Source: Mucilaginibacter terrenus (GTDB lineage Bacteria > Bacteroidota > Bacteroidia > Sphingobacteriales > Sphingobacteriaceae). From it: a stretch of DNA of 64,000 nucleotides. The translations under genes were made by a program, and so were the position numbers. Position 1 is the first letter of the stretch. The number at the start of each line of letters is the position of its first letter. Of the stretch, positions 26,544 through 34,966 are shown one piece after another. The notes beneath the pieces are model-generated. The model was not told the DNA's origin. It saw only the letters and a program-made list of their open reading frames with translations, and did no database searches. The stretch is from the NCBI RefSeq assembly GCF_003432065.1, contig NZ_QWDE01000002.1, positions 124,001 to 188,000 of the forward strand, given 5' to 3'.

Positions 26544-27980
26544 ATGGGATGCGGAAGTTGCTCATCAGGCGGATGTTCGCCTGCGGGCTGCAAAAGTAAC
26601 GGCTCTTGCCTTACTAACGGTTGCAGCAAACTTGATGTTCACGATTGGCTGTCACATATGGATATGCCGACTAATTATAAGCCTTTCCCGATAGTTGAAG
26701 TTAAATTTAAGGGATCAAGAAAGGAGTTCTACCATAATAACGACAACATTTACCTGGAAGCAGGTGACCTTGTTGCCGTGGAGACCACTACCGGCGGCTA
26801 TGACATTGGCCACGTATCTATAACCGGCGAGCTGGTGCGTATGCAAATGGTTAAACGCCATGTGAAAGAGGCTGACGTTGTTAAAAAAATATACCGCCGT
26901 GCAACTCCTGCTGATGTTGACAAATGGAAAATGGCGAAAGACCTGGAATGGGAAACCATGCATAAATCCAGGACGTTGGCGCTTGACCTGAACCTCAGCA
27001 TGAAAATAAGCGATGTTGATTACCAGGGCGACAAAACCAAAGCTACCTTCTATTATACGGCCGAAGGTCGCGTAGATTTTCGCGAGCTGATTAAAAAAAT
27101 GGCGGAAGCTTTTCGTATAAGGATTGAGATGCGCCAGATTGGTATGCGTCAGGAAGCAAGCCGCTTGGGCGGGATAGGATCCTGCGGACGTGAGCTGTGC
27201 TGCAGCACCTGGCTTACCGACTTCAAGACAGTATCTACTTCTGCCGCTCGTTATCAAAACCTTTCTTTAAATACGCTTAAACTTGCGGGCCAGTGCGGTA
27301 AGCTTAAATGCTGCCTTAACTATGAGTTGGACACATACATGGATGCCTTAAAACACATCCCTGATAATGTAAATGTACTAAGGACCGAAAAAGGTGATGC
27401 CCGCCTGCAAAAGACCGATATTTTTAAACGGATTATGTGGTTTAGCTATCCTAAAGAGGAGAACTGGATACCACTACCCATTGCCCGGGTAAAAGAAATT
27501 CAACAAATGAACCGGGAAGGTGCTATGCCTGCAGACCTGGGTGAAATAGTAGAGATAGAGACCAAACCGGTAAAAGTACTGGATTACGAAAACGTTGTTG
27601 GCCAGGATAGCCTTACCCGTTTGGATGAGCGCCGCAACAATAATAATAACAAGAACAAAAACAAAAACCGTAACAAAGGTGGCAAACCAGGCTCTGCCTC
27701 TAATCAGCAGGCAGATAACAACCGCCCGCAGAAGCAACAATCCAGCGCTCCTGCCGGTCCGCGTCCTGAGGGTAGCCGTCCGGAAGGAAACCGCCCGAAG
27801 GGGCAGCAAGCTCCTGCACAGAATGCTGCACAGGCCGGTCCAAGGCCTGAAGGTGGCCGTCCGGAAGGAAACCGTCCGCAAGGTGAGAACCGTAACAGGC
27901 GTAACAACCGAAACAGACCGAACCGTAGTGGCGGAAATAACAATGGCGGAAACAATAACCAGCAAGCCAGTCCCGAATAA
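26544..27980 (+). CDS. PSP1-domain (RicT/YaaT-like) protein with disordered RN-rich tail
   Basis: 478 residues. The N-terminus is cysteine-rich (cysteines at 3, 6, 11, 16, 22, 27, MGCGSCSSGGCSPAGCKSNG). The PSP1 domain (about 50-270) carries family motifs RIEMRQIGMRQEASRLGGIG, CGRELCC and LAGQCGKLKCCLNYEL. The last 115 residues are a disordered tail with repeated GPRPEG/GNRPxG and NRNRRNNRNRPNRSGG tracts. RicT-type proteins form iron-sulfur complexes controlling RNase Y-linked RNA decay in Firmicutes; a role in Bacteroidota is not established. Its stop overlaps the gldH start (TAATG). Confidence 0.88.
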   Translation: MGCGSCSSGGCSPAGCKSNGSCLTNGCSKLDVHDWLSHMDMPTNYKPFPIVEVKFKGSRKEFYHNNDNIYLEAGDLVAVETTTGGYDIGHVSITGELVRMQMVKRHVKEADVVKKIYRRATPADVDKWKMAKDLEWETMHKSRTLALDLNLSMKISDVDYQGDKTKATFYYTAEGRVDFRELIKKMAEAFRIRIEMRQIGMRQEASRLGGIGSCGRELCCSTWLTDFKTVSTSAARYQNLSLNTLKLAGQCGKLKCCLNYELDTYMDALKHIPDNVNVLRTEKGDARLQKTDIFKRIMWFSYPKEENWIPLPIARVKEIQQMNREGAMPADLGEIVEIETKPVKVLDYENVVGQDSLTRLDERRNNNNNKNKNKNRNKGGKPGSASNQQADNNRPQKQQSSAPAGPRPEGSRPEGNRPKGQQAPAQNAAQAGPRPEGGRPEGNRPQGENRNRRNNRNRPNRSGGNNNGGNNNQQASPE

Positions 27981-28453
27981 TGAAGAATAGGTGGATATTA
28001 GTCTTCTTGTTTGCAGCTATAACATTCACACAGGCATGCACAGACCCGGATGCGATTGTTGATCTTAACGCAGGGATCACCAACCGCAACTGGTCATACG
28101 CAAACCGCATCAAATATGATGTGAAGATAGACGATGAAACGATTCCCTATAACTTATACCTCAATTTACGGGTAACAGGTGAATACCGGTACTCTAATCT
28201 ATATATTGTATTTTCACAAACTGCTCCTGATAAAAAGAGATTGGCAACTCGCTACCAGTTTACCCTGGCTAACCCTGATGGTGAATGGCTGGGCAGCGGA
28301 AGCGGCAACCTGTATAGCTATCAATTGCCCTTAAAAACCACTTACAAGTTCCCGGCTAAGGGTACTTATCACTTTGAAATAGAGCAGAACATGCGCGATA
28401 ACCCACTGCACGAAGTTAGTGACGTAGGGTTGCGGGTAGAGAAGGCTAAGTGA
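27980..28453 (+). CDS. gldH: Gliding motility lipoprotein GldH
   Basis: 157 residues. A lipoprotein signal with Cys near 14 (FTQACTDPD) is followed by a beta-rich domain with ITNRNWSYANRIKYDVKIDD and YQFTLANPDGEWLGSGSGN matching GldH. GldH belongs to the gliding machinery of Bacteroidota, linked with the type IX secretion apparatus. No other gld or por genes are in the window. The TAATG junction shows coupling to the PSP1 gene, an arrangement I associate with other Bacteroidota (from memory). Confidence 0.88.
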   Translation: MKNRWILVFLFAAITFTQACTDPDAIVDLNAGITNRNWSYANRIKYDVKIDDETIPYNLYLNLRVTGEYRYSNLYIVFSQTAPDKKRLATRYQFTLANPDGEWLGSGSGNLYSYQLPLKTTYKFPAKGTYHFEIEQNMRDNPLHEVSDVGLRVEKAK

Positions 28454-28831
28454 TTAGTTGACGGTAAAATCAACAAACGTTTTGGTGTAAGAGCTCAGCT
28501 CCTTGTCTGTTTGCTGCGCCGCTGTAGCGCCATTATCCGTAATGGTGTACGATACTACGTTCTCTCCAGTTGTTTGTATCTCAAAATGCACCCGGTCGCC
28601 CGAGCTAAGCGGTGTACTAAACTCATACGACCCGGTGGTTACAGCCTTTGTATCTAGCGTACTGCTGGTAGTAGACGTGCTTTTTATAACTGAAAGCAAG
28701 GCGGTAAAGTTAGCAGACCCAGTAGCAACCACTTTAATATTGTGCGGAACAGGGCCTGTGTCGTTTTTCTTACCGCATGAGGTAAACATGGCTAAACCCA
28801 ACAGTACAGCTGTGATATATAAATACTTCAT
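28454..28831 (-). CDS. Hypothetical lipoprotein
   Basis: 125 residues. A signal peptide with lipobox MFTSCGKK (Cys at 19) is followed by a beta-strand-rich, Thr/Ser-rich domain (IKVVATGSANFTALLSVIKS ... VHFEIQTTGENVVSYTI) that looks like a small beta-sandwich of the kind found in Bacteroidota surface lipoproteins. No specific family is recognised. It is convergent with gldH with no gap. Confidence 0.7.
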   Translation of the reverse strand: MKYLYITAVLLGLAMFTSCGKKNDTGPVPHNIKVVATGSANFTALLSVIKSTSTTSSTLDTKAVTTGSYEFSTPLSSGDRVHFEIQTTGENVVSYTITDNGATAAQQTDKELSSYTKTFVDFTVN

Positions 28832-28905
28832 CTTTCAGGAAATTAAGATTATCTAAAACATGTAAATATGCCAATTGTAGTTAACTATAACAACAATATG
28901 CGGGC

Positions 28906-29175
28906 ATGAAGGCAATACTTTCTTATTTACTGGTAATGATAGCTGCAGCTATGCTGCTGTTAACAGCCTGCAAAGGCAATAATACAGGCCAAACAGGCGG
29001 CGCACAGGCAGATTCCGGGCAAACTAATGTAGGCAGCTCAGGAGCTACAGATAGTGCAGCTATAGGATCAGGTGCCGGCTCTCCTCAGCAAGGTGGCACA
29101 TCCGGTAGCGATACTAGCAGCAATGGTAAAGGAGTGGCTACCCCAACTGTCGACAGCACCAAAACAAACCCATAA
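28906..29175 (+). CDS. Low-complexity small lipoprotein A
   Basis: 89 residues. A lipoprotein signal (MLLLTACKGNN, Cys near 22) is followed by a tail rich in Gly, Ser, Thr, Asp and Gln (QADSGQTNVGSSGATDSA), almost certainly unstructured. It resembles the next gene downstream in lipobox (CKG) and the DSGQT element. No function can be assigned. Confidence 0.65.
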   Translation: MKAILSYLLVMIAAAMLLLTACKGNNTGQTGGAQADSGQTNVGSSGATDSAAIGSGAGSPQQGGTSGSDTSSNGKGVATPTVDSTKTNP

Positions 29176-29185
29176 ATTATCCTTC

Positions 29186-29419
29186 ATGAAAAAGCTTCTA
29201 TTTGCCCTAGCTATTTTATTATCCTGCTATGCTTCATCTTGTAAAGGAGATAAGAGCAAAGATGCAGACAGCGCCGACTCAGGCCAAACACATGTAAACA
29301 GCGCCCAGCCTGCTGACAGTAGCAAGTACCCCGTATCTCCCGTGGAAACCGGAGGTCAGGACACCAGCAGCAGCGCTATAGATCCTGCTAAACCGGCAGA
29401 CACCATAAAAAGGAGGTAA
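29186..29419 (+). CDS. Low-complexity small lipoprotein B
   Basis: 77 residues from ATG 29186. The signal peptide with lipobox (LLSCYASSCKGDK, Cys near 19) is followed by an unstructured Ser/Asp/Pro/Thr tail (DSADSGQTHVNSAQPADSSK) ending in KRR. The shared CKG and DSGQT features suggest duplication with the preceding gene, 10 bases upstream. The upstream frame to 29072 overlaps its neighbour and lacks a signal, so the ATG at 29186 is chosen. Confidence 0.65.
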   Translation: MKKLLFALAILLSCYASSCKGDKSKDADSADSGQTHVNSAQPADSSKYPVSPVETGGQDTSSSAIDPAKPADTIKRR

Positions 29420-29478
29420 TAATAATTTTCTTAGTAAATACTTTTTCTTACATTCGTTATGCTAATTTTTTTATCATA

Positions 29479-30846
29479 ATGGATATAGCTGTATTTATAG
29501 TTGCAGAAGTTGTTTTACTGTGTATTGTAATACTTTTTATCAGGAGAAATAACAACCGCAGTAATGCTGATGAAATAAATGCGGTTTCTGCAGAAAATGG
29601 ATCACTTAAAATAAGCCTTGCCCGGGCGGAAGAACGCTCAGCAAACCTGCTTGCGGAAAAAGAAACCCTCATCAAATACCACCAGGACGAAAAGACCCGT
29701 TTGCTGGATGAGCTATCTTACGAGCGAAATCAACTGGCCCAGGCTAATCAATCGCTGGAGTCTTCACGCTCTTATTTTAAAGCACAGCAGGAAAAACTTA
29801 CAGAACAAAAGCAGGAAATTGAGCAAACCAAGCAACATTTCCAGCGCGAATTTGAGAATATTGCTGAAAAACTGCTGAAAGAAAAGTCACGTGAGTTTAC
29901 TGATGTTAACAAGATGAGCATCGACAATATTCTTAACCCTCTTAAAGAGAACATCAAGGCCTTTGAAGAAAAAGTAGAAAAGGTTTACAACACCGAAGCT
30001 GCTGAACGCCACTTACTTCGCGGAGAAATAAGCAAGCTGATGGAGCTTAACCAACTCATTAGTACCGAGGCTTCTAATCTCACAAAAGCGCTTAAAGGCG
30101 ATAATAAAAAGCAGGGAAACTGGGGTGAAGTCATACTGGAAAAAGTACTGGAACGCAGCGGCTTAGTCCGCGACCAGGAGTACCGTATCCAGACAAGTTT
30201 AAACCATGCCGACGGAGGCCGTTTTCAGCCGGACGTAATAATAGATCTACCGGATAATAAGCATCTGATAATCGACTCTAAGGTTTCGCTTATAGCTTAT
30301 GACCGGCTGGTAAACTGTGAAACTGAAGACGAGCGAAAGCTTTACTCAAAAGCACACGTCGAATCTATACGTAACCATGTTCATGGCTTATCTTCAAAGA
30401 GTTATCATAGCCTGAATGGCATTAACTCCCCAGACTTTGTGCTGCTTTTTGTACCGATAGAATCATCTTTTAGCTTTGCTGTACAGCTGGACAGTGACTT
30501 ATTTGCTGATGCCTGGGACAAGAGGGTGGTAATAGTGAGCCCAAGCACGCTATTGGCTACATTGCGCACCATAGCAAGCATTTGGAAGCAGGAACGTCAA
30601 AACCGGAACGTACTGGAAATTGCCCGGCTAAGCGGCGAAATGTACGACAAGTTTGTCGGCTTTGTTGGTGACATGGAAGGCATCGGCAAGAACATTAAAC
30701 AAAGCCAGGATGCTTACGATAAAGCACTTAATAAACTTACCGACGGCAGAGGAAACCTCACCATTACCGCAGAAAAAATTAAAAAGCTTGGTGCAAAAGC
30801 GAATAAACAAATTGACCAAAAGTATATAGATACCGAGGTCTCTTAA
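29479..30846 (+). CDS. rmuC: RmuC-like DNA recombination protein
   Basis: 455 residues. One N-terminal membrane helix (about 3-19) is followed by a long coiled coil (about 35-140) and the RmuC nuclease-like domain (about 175-400), marked by GDNKKQGNWGEVILEKVLER, QPDVIIDLPDNKHLIIDSKV and SPSTLLATLRTIASIWKQE. RmuC limits aberrant inversions at repeats; the domain has the PD-(D/E)XK fold. It is a single gene with no overlap to neighbours. Confidence 0.95.
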   Translation: MDIAVFIVAEVVLLCIVILFIRRNNNRSNADEINAVSAENGSLKISLARAEERSANLLAEKETLIKYHQDEKTRLLDELSYERNQLAQANQSLESSRSYFKAQQEKLTEQKQEIEQTKQHFQREFENIAEKLLKEKSREFTDVNKMSIDNILNPLKENIKAFEEKVEKVYNTEAAERHLLRGEISKLMELNQLISTEASNLTKALKGDNKKQGNWGEVILEKVLERSGLVRDQEYRIQTSLNHADGGRFQPDVIIDLPDNKHLIIDSKVSLIAYDRLVNCETEDERKLYSKAHVESIRNHVHGLSSKSYHSLNGINSPDFVLLFVPIESSFSFAVQLDSDLFADAWDKRVVIVSPSTLLATLRTIASIWKQERQNRNVLEIARLSGEMYDKFVGFVGDMEGIGKNIKQSQDAYDKALNKLTDGRGNLTITAEKIKKLGAKANKQIDQKYIDTEVS

Positions 30847-30861
30847 CCTATTAGCAGCTTT

Positions 30862-31911
30862 TTACACCGCCGGAGGCGTAAACGCATTCCAGCCTTGTGC
30901 TTTTAATGCATGTACATTACCCGACTTGGTAATGAGATTACATCCAGCACCAGGCTCGGTAATATAACCTATGATAGTAAAATCCATTTTAAACTTTATA
31001 CGATCGTAATCCGCTTGTTTAACGGTAAACAACAATTCGTAGTCTTCGCCGCCGCTTAATGCACAAACCGTAGGGTCAAGGTTAAACTCACGGGCGGTTT
31101 CATACGTCATCGGATCGATTGGGATCTTCTCTTCGTACAAGTTACATCCTTTATCGCTTTGCTTGCATATATGCAAAATCTCAGATGCCAAACCATCAGA
31201 TACATCTATCATTGCAGTTGGTTTAACCTCTATATCTTTAAGCAAGTCTATAATGTCTTTTCTAGCTTCCGGTTTTAACTGGCGTTCAACTATATAGTCC
31301 TTTCCTTCCAGATCAGGCTGTATGTTAGGATTCTCCAAGTAAACCAATTTTTCCCGCTCAAGCAGTTGCAGGCCCGTGTAAGCTCCACCCAGATCACCTG
31401 ATACGCATATCAGGTCTCCTTCTTCTGCACCGTTGCGATAAACAATATCCTGTTCATCAGCATAACCCAATACAGTAACGCTAATTACCAGGCCCTGCTT
31501 AGAAGCCGTTGTATCGCCTCCAATCAAATCTACGTTGTAGTTGCCACACGCCAGGTAAATACCCTCGTACAGCTCTTCTATAGCTTCTAACGGGAACTTG
31601 CTGGACATGCCTATAGAAACAGTTACCTGGGTAGCTATGCCGTTCATAGCATATATATCGCTTAGGTTTACCTGTATAGCTTTATAACCCAAATGTTTTA
31701 GCGGTGTGTAAGCCAGGTCGAAATGAATACCTTCCAAAAGCATATCAGTAGACACCAGCACCCTTTTACCTTCAGGATTAAGTACAGCAGCATCATCACC
31801 AACTCCTTTGATAGTTGTGCTTTGAGTAAGCTTGATATTCTTGGTAAGATGATCTATCAGCCCAAATTCCCCCAACTGATCTAAATGCGTCCGCTCCTGA
31901 TTTTCAAACAT
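30862..31911 (-). CDS. thiL: Thiamine-monophosphate kinase
   Basis: 349 residues. The GVGDDAAVLNPEGKRVLVST motif (ATP/Mg site) and LIGGDTTASKQG are family signatures, and the C-terminal ALSGGEDYELLFTVK region completes the PurM-like fold. It phosphorylates thiamine monophosphate to the cofactor TPP. It lies convergent with rmuC (15-base gap). A minus-strand TAATTTTG -7-like box at 31935-31942 is 23 bases upstream of the ATG. Confidence 0.95.
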   Translation of the reverse strand: MFENQERTHLDQLGEFGLIDHLTKNIKLTQSTTIKGVGDDAAVLNPEGKRVLVSTDMLLEGIHFDLAYTPLKHLGYKAIQVNLSDIYAMNGIATQVTVSIGMSSKFPLEAIEELYEGIYLACGNYNVDLIGGDTTASKQGLVISVTVLGYADEQDIVYRNGAEEGDLICVSGDLGGAYTGLQLLEREKLVYLENPNIQPDLEGKDYIVERQLKPEARKDIIDLLKDIEVKPTAMIDVSDGLASEILHICKQSDKGCNLYEEKIPIDPMTYETAREFNLDPTVCALSGGEDYELLFTVKQADYDRIKFKMDFTIIGYITEPGAGCNLITKSGNVHALKAQGWNAFTPPAV

Positions 31912-32030
31912 GATTACACTTAATTATTAAATCGCAAAATTACCAATAATAATTGAACGTGTAATAGCAAGCGCAATTGTAAAATTCATCGTACATAAAA
32001 CTATTTAACAGATAGTTAACACCAGAGCAT

Positions 32031-32038
32031 TACTTTTG
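32031..32038 (+). promoter_or_regulatory. -7 element in front of the NUC1 nuclease gene
   Basis: TACTTTTG is an exact TAnnTTTG match, 19 bases upstream of the ATG. No TTG stands at the right -33 distance, so an activator or a weak promoter is possible. Confidence 0.45.
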
Positions 32039-32057
32039 CTTTTCTAAATATATTTAT

Positions 32058-33503
32058 ATGAAAAACAGAAAGTTACTTATTTATCTTAGCTGTGCTGTGC
32101 TATTTATAACCGGCTGTGCCAAAGATTACCGGGGTGGAATAGACATTGATCCTTCTCCTCCTGTTGTGCCGGTTGTACCAAAGCCATATACTATTGTTGA
32201 AGGTTTTGAAACTGGAACAAAAGGGGGATACCTTATAGCAGATGTCCAACTAAATACTGGCCTATGGAGTTTTGATGATGCTTTGATAGGAAATTTAGCA
32301 GCTGACCTTAAAAGCGGTGCAAAAACTGTGCGTTTGAGAGCTGGCGAATTGACAATGAAATTTGATATAAGCGGGGTAACACAAATAAGCTTTAAACATG
32401 GCAAATATGGTAATGATGCACCATCTGCATGGCAGTTATTGATGTCTGTTGATAGCGGTAAAACCTTCACTCAATTAGGAAACGATTTTAATGAAACAAA
32501 TACAACTTTAGTAAGCGATTCTTTTAAAGTTGAAACAACCAAAAAGGTGCGCTTTCAATTTAAAAAAGTTGGTACGGCTACTACACGCATCAATATAGAT
32601 GATATCACCTTTAAAGGAACAGGAGATGCTGGCATAGTGGTTGGTGTGCCCGATACGCAAGGGCCAGACACAACTGCTTCAACAAATAACTCAGCACCAC
32701 GAGGAGTAACCGTAGGAGTAGATGCCCCACCAACTAATGGCGATAATAGCGACTTATTAATGGGAAATCCATCACAGGCTCAGCCAGCAATAGTTATGAT
32801 GGATAATTACCTTATTGATATGGGATATTATACAGAATCATACAACAGCACAAAGGCCGAACCTAACTGGGTAAGCTGGCACCTTGATGCAACTAACATA
32901 ACAAACGTTTCATCAAGGTTAAATAATTTTGCAGCTTTTAATGGCTTACCTGCGGGATGGTCAGCAGTCCAAAGCGGCAGTTACAACTACAACACTTACG
33001 GTTTCGACAGGGGCCATAATTGCCCGTCAGCAGATAGAACAAGTTCAGCTAATGCTAATTCAGCTACTTTTCTGATGACTAACATGATTCCACAAGCACC
33101 ACAGAACAATCAGCAAACATGGAACAATTTGGAAGGCTACCTTAGAGAACAAGTAGTTGCAGGAAACGAGGTATACATAATAATGGGAAGCTACGGCACG
33201 GGAGGAAGCGGCTTACATGGCGCATTCAATACTATTATTTCTGGCGACGTAAAAGTTAATGTACCCAGCAATGTATGGAAAATAGCTGTAATAGTGCCAG
33301 CAGGCGATAACGATGTAAGCCGAATTGCAGCAAATACCAGAGTTATAGCGGTTAATACGCCGAATGTTAATACTATTAACACAGACTGGAAGCAATACCG
33401 CGTAACAGTACGCGATATTGAAAAAGCTACTGGTTATAACCTTCTTTCATCACTCCCTCAAGGCATCCAGGACGTTGTAGAAACGAAGAAAGATAATTTG
33501 TAA
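32058..33503 (+). CDS. Secreted DNA/RNA non-specific endonuclease (NUC1), lipoprotein
   Basis: 481 residues. The lipobox LFITGC puts the lipid-modified Cys at 20. An N-terminal beta-sandwich (about 45-190) with DSGKTFTQLGNDF is probably a carbohydrate- or surface-binding jelly roll. A linker (about 190-225) leads to the NUC1 domain, with catalytic DRGHNCPSADR at 317-327 and the following TNMIPQAPQNNQQTWNNLE. This Serratia-nuclease type uses Mg2+ to cut DNA and RNA. It likely acts at the cell surface for nutrient release or defence. Confidence 0.92.
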   Translation: MKNRKLLIYLSCAVLFITGCAKDYRGGIDIDPSPPVVPVVPKPYTIVEGFETGTKGGYLIADVQLNTGLWSFDDALIGNLAADLKSGAKTVRLRAGELTMKFDISGVTQISFKHGKYGNDAPSAWQLLMSVDSGKTFTQLGNDFNETNTTLVSDSFKVETTKKVRFQFKKVGTATTRINIDDITFKGTGDAGIVVGVPDTQGPDTTASTNNSAPRGVTVGVDAPPTNGDNSDLLMGNPSQAQPAIVMMDNYLIDMGYYTESYNSTKAEPNWVSWHLDATNITNVSSRLNNFAAFNGLPAGWSAVQSGSYNYNTYGFDRGHNCPSADRTSSANANSATFLMTNMIPQAPQNNQQTWNNLEGYLREQVVAGNEVYIIMGSYGTGGSGLHGAFNTIISGDVKVNVPSNVWKIAVIVPAGDNDVSRIAANTRVIAVNTPNVNTINTDWKQYRVTVRDIEKATGYNLLSSLPQGIQDVVETKKDNL

Positions 33504-33513
33504 ACGTTGTTTT

Positions 33514-33554
33514 AAATAGAAGCTTAGTGGAAAACCTACACCAGGCTTCTATTT
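33514..33554. terminator. Terminator between the nuclease gene and nadA
   Basis: AAATAGAAGC (33514-33523) pairs exactly with GCTTCTATTT (33545-33554), with a 21-base loop between. It lies between convergent genes and is A/T-flanked on both sides, so it may serve both. The loop is long, so it is less certain than the other hairpins. Confidence 0.55.
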
Positions 33555-33565
33555 AGACTGCCTTT

Positions 33566-34558
33566 CTATAAACCTAGCCTTGCTGATATTTCCAGCATTC
33601 TTTCAATAGGTTTTACAGCTCTTTCAATGATGTGCCCGGGGACAGTCACCTCGGGCATTTCATTTTTCATACACAGATACAATTTTTCCAATGTATTGCG
33701 CTTCATGTGCGGGCAATCGTTACAGGCGCAAGTATTGTTAGGCGGCGCAGGTATAAACTTTTTACCAGGGTTATCCTTCTCCATCTGGTGGATAATACCG
33801 CTTTCTGTTGCTACAATAAACTCCGTCTCAGGGCTGCTGGTAGCATATTTTAGTATTCCTGTGGTAGATCCTATGTAATCTGCTAATTCTAATATAACCT
33901 GCTCACATTCCGGGTGGGCCAGTATCTTGGCTGCAGGATAACGCTCTTTAAGCTTTGTTATCTTTTCCCTGCTAAATATCTCGTGCACCATGCAGGCGCC
34001 ATTCCACAATACTAAATCTCTGCCAGTTTTCTTTGCGACCCAAGCCCCTAAATTCCTATCCGGTCCGAAGATGATCTTTTGCTCGGGTGGCAGGCTTTCC
34101 ACAATTTGCACCGCATTACTGCTGGTACAAACAATATCGCTAAGTGCTTTTAGTTCGGCAGTGCAATTCACATAGGTAATCACCAGGTGATCAGGGTATT
34201 GCTCTTTAAACTTTTTGAACAAATGCGGGGGACAGCTATCGGCCAGAGAGCAGCCGGCTTTCAGATCCGGTAATAAAACCTTCTTATTTGGTGATAAAAT
34301 TTTAGCTGTTTCGGCCATGAAATGTACACCGGCGAAGACGATAACATCCGCGTCAGTTTTAGCAGCTTGCTGAGAAAGGCCAAGGCTATCGCCAATATAA
34401 TCGGCAATATCCTGAATGTCTCCTTCCTGGTAGTAATGGGCAAGCACAACTGCATTTTTCTCTTTTTTTAACTTTTCTATTTCAGCAAAAAGGTCCAGCG
34501 ATGGGTCTATGTACTCATCATGAAAACCTTTCATTTTTATTTCTTCGAAGATATCCAT
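33566..34558 (-). CDS. nadA: Quinolinate synthase A
   Basis: 330 residues. It condenses iminoaspartate with dihydroxyacetone phosphate to quinolinate in NAD synthesis. The [4Fe-4S] ligand cysteines are visible in [11 protein letters not shown] (Cys103), WNGACMVHE (Cys189) and CACNDCPHM (Cys282). [20 protein letters not shown] is the NadA N-terminal signature. It is divergent from nadB, the enzyme supplying its substrate, across a 408-base AT-rich gap. Confidence 0.97.
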   Translation of the reverse strand: MDIFEEIKMKGFHDEYIDPSLDLFAEIEKLKKEKNAVVLAHYYQEGDIQDIADYIGDSLGLSQQAAKTDADVIVFAGVHFMAETAKILSPNKKVLLPDLKAGCSLADSCPPHLFKKFKEQYPDHLVITYVNCTAELKALSDIVCTSSNAVQIVESLPPEQKIIFGPDRNLGAWVAKKTGRDLVLWNGACMVHEIFSREKITKLKERYPAAKILAHPECEQVILELADYIGSTTGILKYATSSPETEFIVATESGIIHQMEKDNPGKKFIPAPPNNTCACNDCPHMKRNTLEKLYLCMKNEMPEVTVPGHIIERAVKPIERMLEISARLGL

Positions 34559-34966
34559 TCAACAGTTCAATTAATAATAACTTAATTTTATATAAAGAAA
34601 AAAGCTATTGTTATTAAGGTGTTAGTTATGTTAAGAATTTGTGATACGTGTTACGCTAAAAGTTGTTTTTCCATTTTTACTAACAATTTTAAACGCTTTT
34701 TTATTTTTTACATAGCTCATTTTTAAGCAAGTACAACATTCAAATATTAATTTAAAAACTTATTTGTTAATAATTACTTGCCTAATAAAATGTTAATATT
34801 CACAAAAAAGCGTCGTACAAATTTCTGATAAGTATTAGAAAAATGGCCGCAAAACCGAGTTGTTAACGTGTTAAACTATTTCTAAGTTTTTACTTACACA
34901 AATTTAACACCTTTTGTACCGCTTATCCACATAAGTACTAATTTTACACACCATACATAGATATAC
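34559..34966. other. 408-base AT-rich divergent intergenic region nadA/nadB
   Basis: No credible gene. The stretch is strongly AT-rich, with several TGTTAA/TTAACA copies (34629, 34765, 34791, 34861-34874, 34904) and a TTATCCACA sequence at 34923-34931 that equals the DnaA-box consensus but also forms the inverted repeat CTTAT-CCAC-ATAAG (34922-34935). It must hold the promoters of nadA and nadB and probably their shared control sites. Confidence 0.5.
34913..34946 (+). promoter_or_regulatory. Putative nadB promoter
   Basis: TTTG (34913-34916), 22 bases, then TAATTTTA (34939-34946), a one-mismatch TAnnTTTG. The nadB ATG follows 20 bases later. The CTTATCCACATAAG inverted repeat lies in the spacer, where a repressor would block the promoter. 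Confidence 0.5.

Noticed and set aside
27474-28113. Minus-strand frames opposite the PSP1 tail
   Set aside because: They are the reverse of the low-complexity Pro/Arg/Asn repeats; no independent signal.
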